Made by a program: the position numbers and the translations under genes. The notes below the pieces were generated by a model that did not search any database, was not told the DNA's origin, and saw nothing but the letters and a program-made list of their open reading frames with translations. Positions 5,096 to 12,842 of a stretch of DNA of 12,868 nucleotides are shown in pieces. The stretch comes from Ruminococcus sp. UBA4383 (GTDB lineage: Bacteria; Bacillota; Clostridia; Oscillospirales; Ruminococcaceae). The stretch spans positions 1 to 12,868 of the forward strand of contig DGRR01000041.1 of assembly GCA_002389995.1 (NCBI GenBank), given 5' to 3'. Numbering within the stretch: the first letter of the stretch is position 1; each line of letters opens with the position of its first letter.

Positions 5096-8000
5096 ATGAA
5101 ATTGAAAAAATTAAGCTCTGCCATGCTCTCAATGGCTCTTGCCCTCTCCTGCACTCCCCTCTCCATGAGTGCTTCCGCTGAGGCTGTCGAACTTGTAAAC
5201 GATACCTTCGAGGAAAGCTTCGGCACTTGGAAAGCAAGAACTTCCGGCAGTACCGAAATCAAACTCTCTGACGAACAGTTCCATTCAGGCAAAAAATCCC
5301 TCGCAATTACAGGAAGAACTGTCAACTGGAACGGTGCAGGCGCATCTATGATTGGCATTATGTACCCAGACCGGCAGTATTCCCTCAGCGTTGCTGTCTA
5401 CTATGATGATGAAGTCGGTGGTCAGTCACAGCAGTTCAATCTCCAGTGCCTTTACACCGACAAGGACGGCAAGGAAAATTACAAGTATATTTCAAGCGTC
5501 AACGCAAAACAGGGCGAATGGGCTGAAATCAAGGGCAATTACACAGTTCCCTCCGATGCAAGCAATATCGTCATATACGTTGAAGCCGCTACTTTAAGCG
5601 ATTTCTACATGGACGACTTCACCATAAACGGTGAGAAAATCGAAAAAGATGCCTCGCAGGACGGTTTCTCGGATAATTTTGATGACGGCTCTAAAATGGG
5701 CTGGCAGACAAGAGGCTCAAATACTACACTCGAAGTTACCGACAAATTCGCACACAGCGGAAATTATTCCCTCTATACAGACGGCAGAAAACAACTCTGG
5801 AACGGTGCAACCTGCAATAAGACACTTGTCCTTGAGGCGGGCGGTTATTACCGTTTCGGCTGCTATGTTATGTATGAGGGCGACAAATGGACCGATACAC
5901 AGAAATTCTCAATCAATCTCCAATACGACCTTGACGGAAAGGAAAATTATTACACTGTCTATACCGAAACTGCCAACAAGGGCGAATGGACTTATGTCGG
6001 TACTGAATGTACTATCCCCGAAGGTGCTTCAAACATATATGTCTATGTCCAGACAGCTTATAAGCCCGATGCATCTGTTACAGAACAGGATTTAATGGGA
6101 TTCTATCTCGATGACGTTACAGGCGAACGTCTGCCTGACCCTGCCATTCAGGAGGATATCGCCTCACTTAAAGACGTTTACAAGGACTATTTCAGGATAG
6201 GCTGTGCAGTTGCAGGAAGTGAATTTACTCAGGGTGCAACAAAAGACCTCATTCTCAAACACTACAACAGCGTTACTATCGGAAATGAACTCAAACCTGA
6301 ATCAGTCCTCGACCAAGCCGCTACTATCGAATATATGAACAGCAATAACGGCAACCAGACCAATCCGCAGGTATCTCTTAAACAGGCGGCTTCAATGCTT
6401 AAATTCTGCGAGGACAATAACCTCGATTTAAGAGGTCATGTTCTTGTATGGCACTCACAGACTCCTGACTGGTTCTTTAAGGAAAATTATGACGCTGATG
6501 CGGATTTCGTTTCCCCTGAAATAATGGACAAGCGTATGGAAAATTATATCAAAAATATAATGAATGCCATTAAAACTCAGTATCCGAAACTGAACGTATA
6601 TTCATGGGACGTTGTAAATGAAGCCGCTTCCGATTCAGGTACTATAAGAAATGCAGGCGCATATTCTCAGGGTGACGGCTCTTCGGGCTGGGTAAGCGTC
6701 TACGGTGACCAGAGCTATATCAAAAAGGCTTTCCAATACGCAAGAAAATATGCCCCCGAAGGCTGTAAGCTTTTCTATAATGACTATAACGAATACAGTG
6801 ACGCAAAACTTAAATACATAAAGTCCGAAATCCTCCAGCCCCTCGTTGATGAAAACTTAATTGACGGCATGGGTATGCAGTCACATATAGGCATGAGCAG
6901 TCCGTCAATCGCACAGTATGAAAAGGCTATGCGTGAATATTCCGACATGGGTCTTGAAATTCAGGTGACTGAACTCGATGTTTCACTCCGTTCAGATACC
7001 TATGAGGATTTGCTTTCACTTGCGGAGCGTTACAGACAGTGCTTTGAAATGTACAAAAAAGCAAAAGATGACGGTGTGAACCTGTCGGCTGTAATACTCT
7101 GGGGAATTACCGATTCAACAAGCTGGATAGGCGGTTATCCCCTGCTTTTCGACAAGGATTATCAGGCTAAGGACGCATTTTATGCCGTTGTAGATACAGA
7201 TGCGGAAGTTCAGACAGTAAAGTCAATTCCTGCATATATGCTTTCCAGTGCGGGAAAAACAAATACTTCAATATATGAGGGTGCTGTCGTGAATCAGGTA
7301 GGCGACAAGGGAAGCTTTCAGGTTGCCTATGACCAGAACGGCGGAAGAATTTCCTTCTGGGTGAAAACCGAAAAGGGTGCGGAAGTTACCGTTTCAGGCG
7401 ACTGCTTTGATACCATGACAACTACCGTCAAAAACGGCTCTCTCACTATCGCCACAAAAACCAATGAAGAACTCAGTGTCGGTGATGTTGCACATTTTGA
7501 AGTAATTATTGACGGTGTGGCTTGGAATACAAATAACTATAAAGATGAAAGTTCTCCGCTCTCCTACGGTAAGCTTACCCTTAAAAAATTACCCTCAGTC
7601 GCTGAGGCTGTAAGCGGTACTCCCGTTATTGACGGTGAAATTGACGATATATGGGAAAATGCCCCCGTTATCAATGTGAATAATTATTCAATGGGTACGG
7701 ACGGCGCAACAGGTACTTCCCGTATGCTCTGGGATAAAAATTATATCTATGTCCTCACAGAAGTAAAAGACCCCGTTCTCAGCAAGGCAAGCTCAAACTC
7801 CTATGAACAGGATACCGTTGAAGTTTTCTTTGACGAAAATAACCACAAGTCAAGTTCCTATGAATCAGATGACATTCAGTGCCGTGTGAACTTTGACGGT
7901 GAAAAAACCGTTACTGACGGTCTGAGCACCGATAAATTCAAATCATCTGCCGTCAAAACTGCGGACGGATATCTCGTTGAAATGGCTGTACCTTCAACTC

Positions 8001-8407
8001 TCGGCGGACTTTCTTCGGGTCAGGTAGTCGGTTTCGATGTGCAGGTAAATGATGACGGCAACGGTGAAGGAAAACGTACAGGCATTGCAAACTGGTTTGA
8101 CCTTACAGGTATGGGATATACAGATACTTCGGGATTCGGACTTCTCAGACTTACAGGCGATGCACCCGAAACTCAGGCTTTATACGGTGATGCCAACCTT
8201 GACGGAAAAGTAAGTATCTCCGATGCCGTAAGAATACTCCAGTATGTCGCAAATTCAAACAAATATGCCCTCGAAAGTCAGGCTATGGTCAATGCAGATG
8301 TATATAACAACGGTGACGGTGTTACTCCGAATGATGCTTATGTCCTCCAGCAGGTAGATGCAGGTATTTACAAGGCGGAAGAACTCCCCGTATCATATGA
8401 AAAATAA
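5096..8407 (+). CDS. Secreted dockerin-bearing GH10 endo-beta-1,4-xylanase with CBM22 and CBM9 modules
   Basis: This 1103-residue multidomain enzyme cleaves beta-1,4-xylan. A signal peptide covers 1 to about 28 (ASA cleavage motif). Two related CBM22-type modules follow (about 31-180 and 187-345; compare DGKENY and GEW..(V/I)P..ASNI in each). The GH10 domain is about 350-705: RGHVLVWH (446-453), acid/base E509 in WDVVNEA, nucleophile E626 in QVTELD. A beta-rich stretch of about 125 residues (706-833) is not recognised. A CBM9 module spans about 834-1020 (TPVIDGEIDDIW, then VKDPVLSK and EQDTVEVFFDENNHK). A type I dockerin ends the protein (about 1029-1095): loop 1 D1032-x-N-x-D-G..D1043 is canonical, and loop 2 (D1068 to D1080) is one residue longer. 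The dockerin implies attachment to a cohesin scaffold. An AGGTGAT Shine-Dalgarno sequence lies 6 nt before the ATG. It is a single-gene unit with its own promoter and terminator. Confidence 0.96.
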   Translation: MKLKKLSSAMLSMALALSCTPLSMSASAEAVELVNDTFEESFGTWKARTSGSTEIKLSDEQFHSGKKSLAITGRTVNWNGAGASMIGIMYPDRQYSLSVAVYYDDEVGGQSQQFNLQCLYTDKDGKENYKYISSVNAKQGEWAEIKGNYTVPSDASNIVIYVEAATLSDFYMDDFTINGEKIEKDASQDGFSDNFDDGSKMGWQTRGSNTTLEVTDKFAHSGNYSLYTDGRKQLWNGATCNKTLVLEAGGYYRFGCYVMYEGDKWTDTQKFSINLQYDLDGKENYYTVYTETANKGEWTYVGTECTIPEGASNIYVYVQTAYKPDASVTEQDLMGFYLDDVTGERLPDPAIQEDIASLKDVYKDYFRIGCAVAGSEFTQGATKDLILKHYNSVTIGNELKPESVLDQAATIEYMNSNNGNQTNPQVSLKQAASMLKFCEDNNLDLRGHVLVWHSQTPDWFFKENYDADADFVSPEIMDKRMENYIKNIMNAIKTQYPKLNVYSWDVVNEAASDSGTIRNAGAYSQGDGSSGWVSVYGDQSYIKKAFQYARKYAPEGCKLFYNDYNEYSDAKLKYIKSEILQPLVDENLIDGMGMQSHIGMSSPSIAQYEKAMREYSDMGLEIQVTELDVSLRSDTYEDLLSLAERYRQCFEMYKKAKDDGVNLSAVILWGITDSTSWIGGYPLLFDKDYQAKDAFYAVVDTDAEVQTVKSIPAYMLSSAGKTNTSIYEGAVVNQVGDKGSFQVAYDQNGGRISFWVKTEKGAEVTVSGDCFDTMTTTVKNGSLTIATKTNEELSVGDVAHFEVIIDGVAWNTNNYKDESSPLSYGKLTLKKLPSVAEAVSGTPVIDGEIDDIWENAPVINVNNYSMGTDGATGTSRMLWDKNYIYVLTEVKDPVLSKASSNSYEQDTVEVFFDENNHKSSSYESDDIQCRVNFDGEKTVTDGLSTDKFKSSAVKTADGYLVEMAVPSTLGGLSSGQVVGFDVQVNDDGNGEGKRTGIANWFDLTGMGYTDTSGFGLLRLTGDAPETQALYGDANLDGKVSISDAVRILQYVANSNKYALESQAMVNADVYNNGDGVTPNDAYVLQQVDAGIYKAEELPVSYEK

Positions 8408-8420
8408 CTGAAATTTCTTT

Positions 8421-8455
8421 CGGCACAGGTCTTTTACGGCTTGTGCCGATTTTAT
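8421..8455 (+). terminator. Intrinsic terminator of the xylanase gene
   Basis: CGGCACA (8421-8427) pairs with TGTGCCG (8442-8448), extended inward by G-U, G-C, U-G and C-G pairs around a 6-nt loop. ATTTTATT follows. It begins 13 nt after the stop codon. Confidence 0.85.
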
Positions 8456-8477
8456 TCAAAATTTTTATGTCAGAAAG

Positions 8478-8506
8478 TTGACAAATACGGATAAATGTAT
8501 TATAAT
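8478..8506 (+). promoter_or_regulatory. Promoter of the D,D-carboxypeptidase gene
   Basis: TTGACA (8478-8483), a 17-nt spacer and TATAAT (8501-8506) match the consensus exactly. The leader is about 60 nt. This may be the only promoter for the genes down to 10769 and possibly on to manA. Confidence 0.85.
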
Positions 8507-8574
8507 AAAAGTTACGATATTTTATGAAAGGTTTTTGCCCTACCAAAAGGCTGTATTATAAATGAGGTGTAGTA

Positions 8575-9762
8575 ATGAGTAAAAAAAAGCGTGGTATAAG
8601 TATGACATCAGCAGGCTGTTTTATGGCACTGGCAGTATTGCTTGCTTCGGGCGCAGTTGCTTATAACTGGGTCGAAAACAGTAAGGTCGTCCCCGTAAGT
8701 GCCGCTGTAAATCTTGAACTTGCCGAGGAGCAGGAACAGACTTCCGAAGAACCGACAGAGGAAATTTCCACTGAACCCGAAATAATTCTCACTGATTTCA
8801 AGTATCCCGTGAAAACAGAAAATTCAAAGGAATTTGATATAGAAACAGAATATCCTCCGAGAAATCTCGTTCTCATGGACGCTGATACAGGCGAAATTAT
8901 TGCTTATAAGGCAAATGATGAAAAAATGTTCCCCGCTTCACTCACAAAAGTAATGACTCTCATTGTTACTGTTGAAAATACTAAAAATTTCAAGGATACT
9001 GTCGAGATGACAAGCGAAATGATTGAACCGCTTTTCGCAGATGATGCCTCCCTCGCAGGTTTCCCCGCAGGCGACAAGCCCACAATAGAAGAAATTCTCT
9101 ACGGTATGATTCTCCCCTCAGGTGCGGACGCTACTGTTGCCGCTGCAAAATATGTGGCAGGTTCAGAAAAAGCTTTCGTTAAACTTATGAACGAAAAAGC
9201 AGAGCAGATGGGTCTTAAAAATACTCACTTCATGAATACATCAGGTCTGCATGACGAAAACCATTACAGCACGGCAGACGATATGGCGGCTATCCTCTCT
9301 TATGCGTACAATAACGAAATTTGCAGAAAAATCCTCTCAACCGATGAATATGTCATACCTGTAAACAAGGTAAGAGAAGAAGAAATTTATTTGCAGGCTA
9401 CCCTCTTTAAAAGAATGTACGGCGATGAAATGCCGAATGTCCTCGTAAAAGGCGGAAAAACAGGCTATACTGACGAGGCTATGCACTGCGTCGAGGCTTT
9501 TGCTGATGTAAAGGGAAAAACCTATATAGGCGTTGTCTGCGGAAGTACATCAAGGTGGTCTTCAACAGGTGACCTTTTAAGCCTTTTCAGCGTGTACTGC
9601 GCTGACGGTGAACCGTATAACGAAGCTGTAAATGTCCATGTTGAAGATGATGAGGATATTCAGGAGGAAACTGCCGAAGAAGAATCTTCCGAAAACACCG
9701 AAGAAAATAATGAGGAGGAATCTTCCGAAAATACTGAAGAATCCGAATCGCAGGAAAATTAA
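8575..9762 (+). CDS. Serine-type D-alanyl-D-alanine carboxypeptidase (DacA/DacF family)
   Basis: The 395-residue exported enzyme should remove the terminal D-Ala from peptidoglycan stem peptides (peptidase S11). A basic N-terminus and hydrophobic segment (about 11-30, possible cleavage after GAVA) direct it outward. A glutamate-rich linker (about 48-69) precedes the catalytic domain (about 90-345). The motifs are S122-L-T-K125 (SxxK), S182-G-A184 (a variant of SGN) and K295-T-G297. The usual C-terminal beta domain and amphipathic anchor of PBP5 enzymes are missing. Instead the protein ends in a highly acidic tail (357-395) with two copies of EEESSENTEE (368-377 and 380-389). If the N-terminal segment is not cleaved it serves as the anchor. 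A GAGGTG Shine-Dalgarno sequence lies 5 nt before the ATG. It is 38 nt upstream of the VanY-like gene. Confidence 0.93.
   Translation: MSKKKRGISMTSAGCFMALAVLLASGAVAYNWVENSKVVPVSAAVNLELAEEQEQTSEEPTEEISTEPEIILTDFKYPVKTENSKEFDIETEYPPRNLVLMDADTGEIIAYKANDEKMFPASLTKVMTLIVTVENTKNFKDTVEMTSEMIEPLFADDASLAGFPAGDKPTIEEILYGMILPSGADATVAAAKYVAGSEKAFVKLMNEKAEQMGLKNTHFMNTSGLHDENHYSTADDMAAILSYAYNNEICRKILSTDEYVIPVNKVREEEIYLQATLFKRMYGDEMPNVLVKGGKTGYTDEAMHCVEAFADVKGKTYIGVVCGSTSRWSSTGDLLSLFSVYCADGEPYNEAVNVHVEDDEDIQEETAEEESSENTEENNEEESSENTEESESQEN
9676..9741 (+). repeat. Short tandem coding repeat in the acidic tail
   Basis: Two 30-nt copies with a 36-nt period encode EEESSENTEE at residues 368-377 and 380-389 of the carboxypeptidase. 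The copies differ at synonymous positions (for example GAA/GAG and ACC/ACT), so the duplication is not very recent or the peptide sequence is maintained. Confidence 0.7.
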
Positions 9763-9800
9763 TATCTGATTTTTTATCCAACAGAAAGGAGGGCTGATTT

Positions 9801-10769
9801 TTGAAAATTAAAAGAAAAAAGAAAAAAAGAATAAAAATAAGATTTTTCAGATACTTTTGTTTTCTCGCCCTCCTGTCAACAGGAATATGTGCAGGCAACT
9901 GCCTTTACAGGGAATCTGCTTTTTCAAACCCCAAAGGTACTCTGAGAGTAAAGGGAAATTTTCACGGAGATTCCTATGACGATACAGTACAGTCAGACGA
10001 AAATCCGAACGATATGGACAAATTTATCAGTTCCCTCGGATTTTCCGAAACTTTCCTGCCCTTTTCAAAACTCTCTCAGGGTTCTCTTGTGCTTATAGAC
10101 AAAAATCACCGCACTGTCTCAGTAAGAAAAGAAGATACCGTAAATCTCATAGACTATACAAATTCTTTCTATACCATTAATAATTACTCAATGCGTATGA
10201 GACAGGACGCTGCTTCTGCTCTGGGTGAAATGATGTTCGGATATTCAAGCTATTCTGGTGAAAATAACCTTGTGGTCTATGATACCGCAAGTTTCCTCGC
10301 TCAGAATCCCTCATCATGTCCGTGTCCCGAATATTTCCCTGAAAATAATCTCGGCACTTGCGTGGATATCGCCGTGAAACAGGGAGATGATATTGTCGCT
10401 TTCAATAATGCCGGTGCGGAAAGGTGGCTGTTCGACAATTGTATCAATTATGGCTATATCCTCCGCTATCCCGACGGCAAAGAGGATAAAACAGGTCATA
10501 AGCCCTGCCCATGGCATTTCAGATATGTCGGAAAAGTCCATTCCAAAATTATGTATGACAAAAATCTCTGTCTCGAAGAATACCTTGACTATCTGAGAAA
10601 TTATTCGGAGGAAAATCCCCTGTTTTATAATGTGGGCGGCTCTGATTATGCTGTATATTCAAGAAAATGTCTCGGAGAAAATACCCCCGTAAATGTCCCC
10701 ATTGACGGAAACTGCGATATTTCAGGCGATAACTACGAAAAATTTATCATAACAATAAAACTTAATTAG
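9801..10769 (+). CDS. Membrane-anchored M15/VanY-like protein lacking key catalytic residues
   Basis: The 322-residue product has a strongly basic N-terminus (residues 2-15), one membrane segment (about 16-34) and a C-terminal domain (about 175-268) recognisable as peptidase M15 (VanY/LdcB type). Shared features are NLGTCVDIAV (183-192), the ERWLFDN..YGYILRYPDGKEDKTGH run (207-233), CPWHFRYVG (236-244) and a final LEEYL. In active enzymes the first motif is SxHxxGxAxD and the second is EPWH. Here the zinc-binding His is N182 and the catalytic Glu is C236, while D189 and H239 remain. It is therefore probably not a normal zinc carboxypeptidase and may bind peptide stems. The extracellular part has eight cysteines, which is unusual. 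Residues about 35-170 match nothing I recognise. The TTG start has AGGAGG 8 nt upstream. It is probably co-transcribed with the carboxypeptidase. Confidence 0.8.
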   Translation: MKIKRKKKKRIKIRFFRYFCFLALLSTGICAGNCLYRESAFSNPKGTLRVKGNFHGDSYDDTVQSDENPNDMDKFISSLGFSETFLPFSKLSQGSLVLIDKNHRTVSVRKEDTVNLIDYTNSFYTINNYSMRMRQDAASALGEMMFGYSSYSGENNLVVYDTASFLAQNPSSCPCPEYFPENNLGTCVDIAVKQGDDIVAFNNAGAERWLFDNCINYGYILRYPDGKEDKTGHKPCPWHFRYVGKVHSKIMYDKNLCLEEYLDYLRNYSEENPLFYNVGGSDYAVYSRKCLGENTPVNVPIDGNCDISGDNYEKFIITIKLN

Positions 10770-10775
10770 GGGGCT

Positions 10776-10855
10776 TGGGGGATAGCCGCCTCTCAGTGCA
10801 AATCACTGTATTTTTTAAGGCGATTTATGCTGAGGCTCAATAGCGGCATTCCCCA
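10776..10855 (+). promoter_or_regulatory. Foldable leader upstream of azlC
   Basis: TGGGGGAT (10776-10783) pairs with ATTCCCCA (10848-10855), with one G-U pair. Then GCCGC (10785-10789) pairs with GCGGC (10843-10847) and CTCAG (10792-10796) with CTGAG (10830-10834). An alternative hairpin, CAGTG-CAAAT-CACTG (10794-10808), competes with the last stem and is followed by TATTTTTTAA. The arrangement suggests an attenuator or unrecognised riboswitch ahead of azlCD-manA. It is not a T-box or any riboswitch class I can name. No clear promoter is seen just upstream, so it may lie on a read-through transcript. The inner hairpin may also simply terminate the preceding operon weakly. Confidence 0.45.
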
Positions 10856-10880
10856 TTCAAAATAAGAAAGGAAGATTTTT

Positions 10881-11585
10881 TTGCACAGTCCGTTTTTTAA
10901 AGGTATGTCGCACGGAATACCTATCGCTCTCGGCTATTTCTCAGTATCATTCGGTTTCGGAATAAAAGCCGTAATGTCAGGGCTTTCAGTAACAGCCGCT
11001 TCCCTTATATCTCTTACTAACCTGACTTCGGCAGGTCAGGCGGCAGGTGTCGATGTAATTGCCGCAGGCGGTACTATATTTGAAATGATTCTTGTACAGC
11101 TTACCATAAACCTGCGGTATTCGCTCATGTCGCTTTCTCTTTCGCAGAAACTTGACAAAAAATTCACAATGCCGCACAGACTTCTTGCATCATATGGCAT
11201 AACAGACGAAATTTTCGCAGTATGTTCCTCGCAGACAGGTCTTTTAACTCCCGCTTATATGTACGGAATGATATTTATTGCAACGGTCGGCTGGGTACTC
11301 GGAACTTTTCTGGGTGCATCAGCAGGTCAGATTCTTCCGCAGTCCGTTTCCTCGGCTATGGGAATAGTATTATACGGTATGTTTCTGGCTATAATAATAC
11401 CGCCTGCAAAAAAAGAAAAAAGCGTTTTGTTTGTAATATCGCTTGCGGCTGCGCTGAGTATGGTCTTTTATTATTTTATTCAGAATATTTCGGCAGGATT
11501 CGCAATGATAATATCCGCTGTAATTGCCGCCGCCGCAGGTGCTTTACTGTTTCCTGTCCGTGAAAACATCGGAGGACAGGCATGA
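10881..11585 (+). CDS. azlC: AzlC family branched-chain amino acid exporter, large subunit
   Basis: The 234-residue multi-spanning membrane protein matches AzlC. It has the N-terminal KGMSHGIPIALGYFSVSFGFG signature near residues 7-27, a NLRYSLMS motif after the third hydrophobic segment (about 76-83), and further membrane helices to the C-terminus. AzlC and AzlD together form an exporter for branched-chain amino acids and analogues such as azaleucine. Methionine export is also known for relatives, so the substrate is inferred from the family. The TTG at 10881 is chosen as start because AAGGAAG lies a few nucleotides upstream. The next ATG (codon 9) has no spaced ribosome binding site and would cut into the conserved N-terminus. 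The stop overlaps the azlD start as ATGA. Confidence 0.9.
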   Translation: MHSPFFKGMSHGIPIALGYFSVSFGFGIKAVMSGLSVTAASLISLTNLTSAGQAAGVDVIAAGGTIFEMILVQLTINLRYSLMSLSLSQKLDKKFTMPHRLLASYGITDEIFAVCSSQTGLLTPAYMYGMIFIATVGWVLGTFLGASAGQILPQSVSSAMGIVLYGMFLAIIIPPAKKEKSVLFVISLAAALSMVFYYFIQNISAGFAMIISAVIAAAAGALLFPVRENIGGQA

Positions 11586-11878
11586 GTACAGGCATTTATA
11601 TAGCTGTAATGGCAGGTGTCACTTATATCATAAGAATGATACCATTTACTTTCTTTACCAAAAAGATAAAATCAGAATTTGTCCGTAGTTTTCTGCATTA
11701 TATCCCTTATGCAGTTTTGAGTGCCATGACACTCCCTGCAATTCTTTACAGTACGGGAGATATGATGACTGCGGCTGTCGGTACGGTTGTGGCTGTTATT
11801 CTTGCATATTTCGGCTGTCCGCTGATAGTCGTTGCACTGGCGGCTTCTCTGGCTGCTTACATTGCAGGACTTTTTTAA
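11582..11878 (+). CDS. azlD: AzlD family branched-chain amino acid exporter, small subunit
   Basis: The 98-residue protein has three to four hydrophobic segments and the family motifs TYIIRMIPF (residues 14-22) and YIPYAVLSAMTLPAIL (39-54). It is the usual small partner of AzlC, and the 4-nt start/stop overlap supports coupled synthesis. GGAGG inside the azlC end lies 6 nt before the ATG. Its length is typical of the family. Confidence 0.9.
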   Translation: MSTGIYIAVMAGVTYIIRMIPFTFFTKKIKSEFVRSFLHYIPYAVLSAMTLPAILYSTGDMMTAAVGTVVAVILAYFGCPLIVVALAASLAAYIAGLF

Positions 11879-11894
11879 ACATGAAGGAGATTGT

Positions 11895-12842
11895 ATGATT
11901 TTTAAACTTAAACCTGTCGGAAAAGACTATATATGGGGCGGAATCCGCCTTAAAAATGAATACGGGAAAAATATACCCCTCTCTCCCCTTGCCGAAACAT
12001 GGGAATGTTCTGTACACCCTGACGGCGAAAGCATCATTTCAGACGGCAGATTCGCAGGTCAGACTCTCGGAAATGTTCTCGGTAAATGTCCGAGGTTCTG
12101 CGGAAATAAAAATCCTGACGGTCTGCCTCTGCTCGTAAAACTTATTGATGCGGCTGATAACCTGTCCGTACAGGTTCATCCCGACAACAATTATGCACTT
12201 ATGCACGAAAATCAGAACGGTAAAACCGAAATGTGGTACGTCCTCGATGCAGACGAAAATTCATGCCTTATATATGGATTTGAAAAAAATTTTACAAAAC
12301 AGGAGATTCAGCAATCTCTCTCTGACGGAAGCATAACAGATAAACTTAAAAAGGTTAAAGTCAGAAAAGGTGACGTTTTCTTCATTCCTGCGGGAACTGT
12401 CCACGCAATAGGCAAAGGCGTTCTCGTTGCCGAAATACAGCAAAATTCAAACCTCACCTACCGTATATATGACTATGACCGCAGGGATAAAAACGGAAAT
12501 TTCCGCCCGCTCCATATTCAAAAAGCCCTCGATGTAATGAATCTTTCGCCTGCTCCCGAGTATATCCCCTGTGACGACAAAATCATTACCGCAGACTACT
12601 GCATTGAAACTATTTGCAAATGTGAATATTTCAACGTAAAAAAACTTAATCTGAAAAATATGTTTTCCCTTGAATCCGATACCAAAAGCTTTAAAATACT
12701 CCTCTGCACTGACGGTAAAGGCACTGTTTCGGAAAATGATAATATAATTGATTTCAGAAAGGGAGACTGCATATTTTATGCAGCATATTCCGAAATCGCA
12801 GAAATTAAAGGAAATGCCGAAATTCTGATTATATCATCTTAA
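11895..12842 (+). CDS. manA: Mannose-6-phosphate isomerase, class I
   Basis: The 315-residue cytoplasmic zinc enzyme interconverts mannose-6-phosphate and fructose-6-phosphate. Metal-site residues are visible as Q93 and H95 (SVQVHPDN), E112 (GKTEMWYVL) and H170 (IPAGTVHAIG). R190 follows in NLTYRIYDYDR (186-196). The length fits the short Bacillus-type ManA. The ATG at 11895 has AAGGAG 5 nt upstream. A longer reading from 11832 would overlap azlD and is rejected. It begins 16 nt after azlD, so it is probably in the same transcript, though no functional link to amino acid export is evident. In a xylan and plant-fibre degrader it would feed mannose into glycolysis or supply mannose-6-phosphate for glycan synthesis. 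No terminator is visible in the 26 nt that remain. Confidence 0.95.
   Translation: MIFKLKPVGKDYIWGGIRLKNEYGKNIPLSPLAETWECSVHPDGESIISDGRFAGQTLGNVLGKCPRFCGNKNPDGLPLLVKLIDAADNLSVQVHPDNNYALMHENQNGKTEMWYVLDADENSCLIYGFEKNFTKQEIQQSLSDGSITDKLKKVKVRKGDVFFIPAGTVHAIGKGVLVAEIQQNSNLTYRIYDYDRRDKNGNFRPLHIQKALDVMNLSPAPEYIPCDDKIITADYCIETICKCEYFNVKKLNLKNMFSLESDTKSFKILLCTDGKGTVSENDNIIDFRKGDCIFYAAYSEIAEIKGNAEILIISS

Noticed and set aside
4876..5358. Leftward open frame across the divergent promoter region and xylanase start
   Set aside because: It runs through the repeat, both promoters and the xylanase signal peptide region, with no protein similarity recognised.
8608..8622. Lipobox around Cys15 of the carboxypeptidase
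   Set aside because: The residues before the Cys (TSAG) are not a proper lipobox and the hydrophobic segment lies after it, not before.
10776..10855. T-box leader before azlC
   Set aside because: There is no T-box consensus bulge sequence and no strong antiterminator/terminator pair. Only general foldability is supported.
11832..11894. Upstream extension of manA
   Set aside because: It overlaps azlD. The ATG at 11895 has AAGGAG at proper spacing and begins with the family's usual N-terminus.
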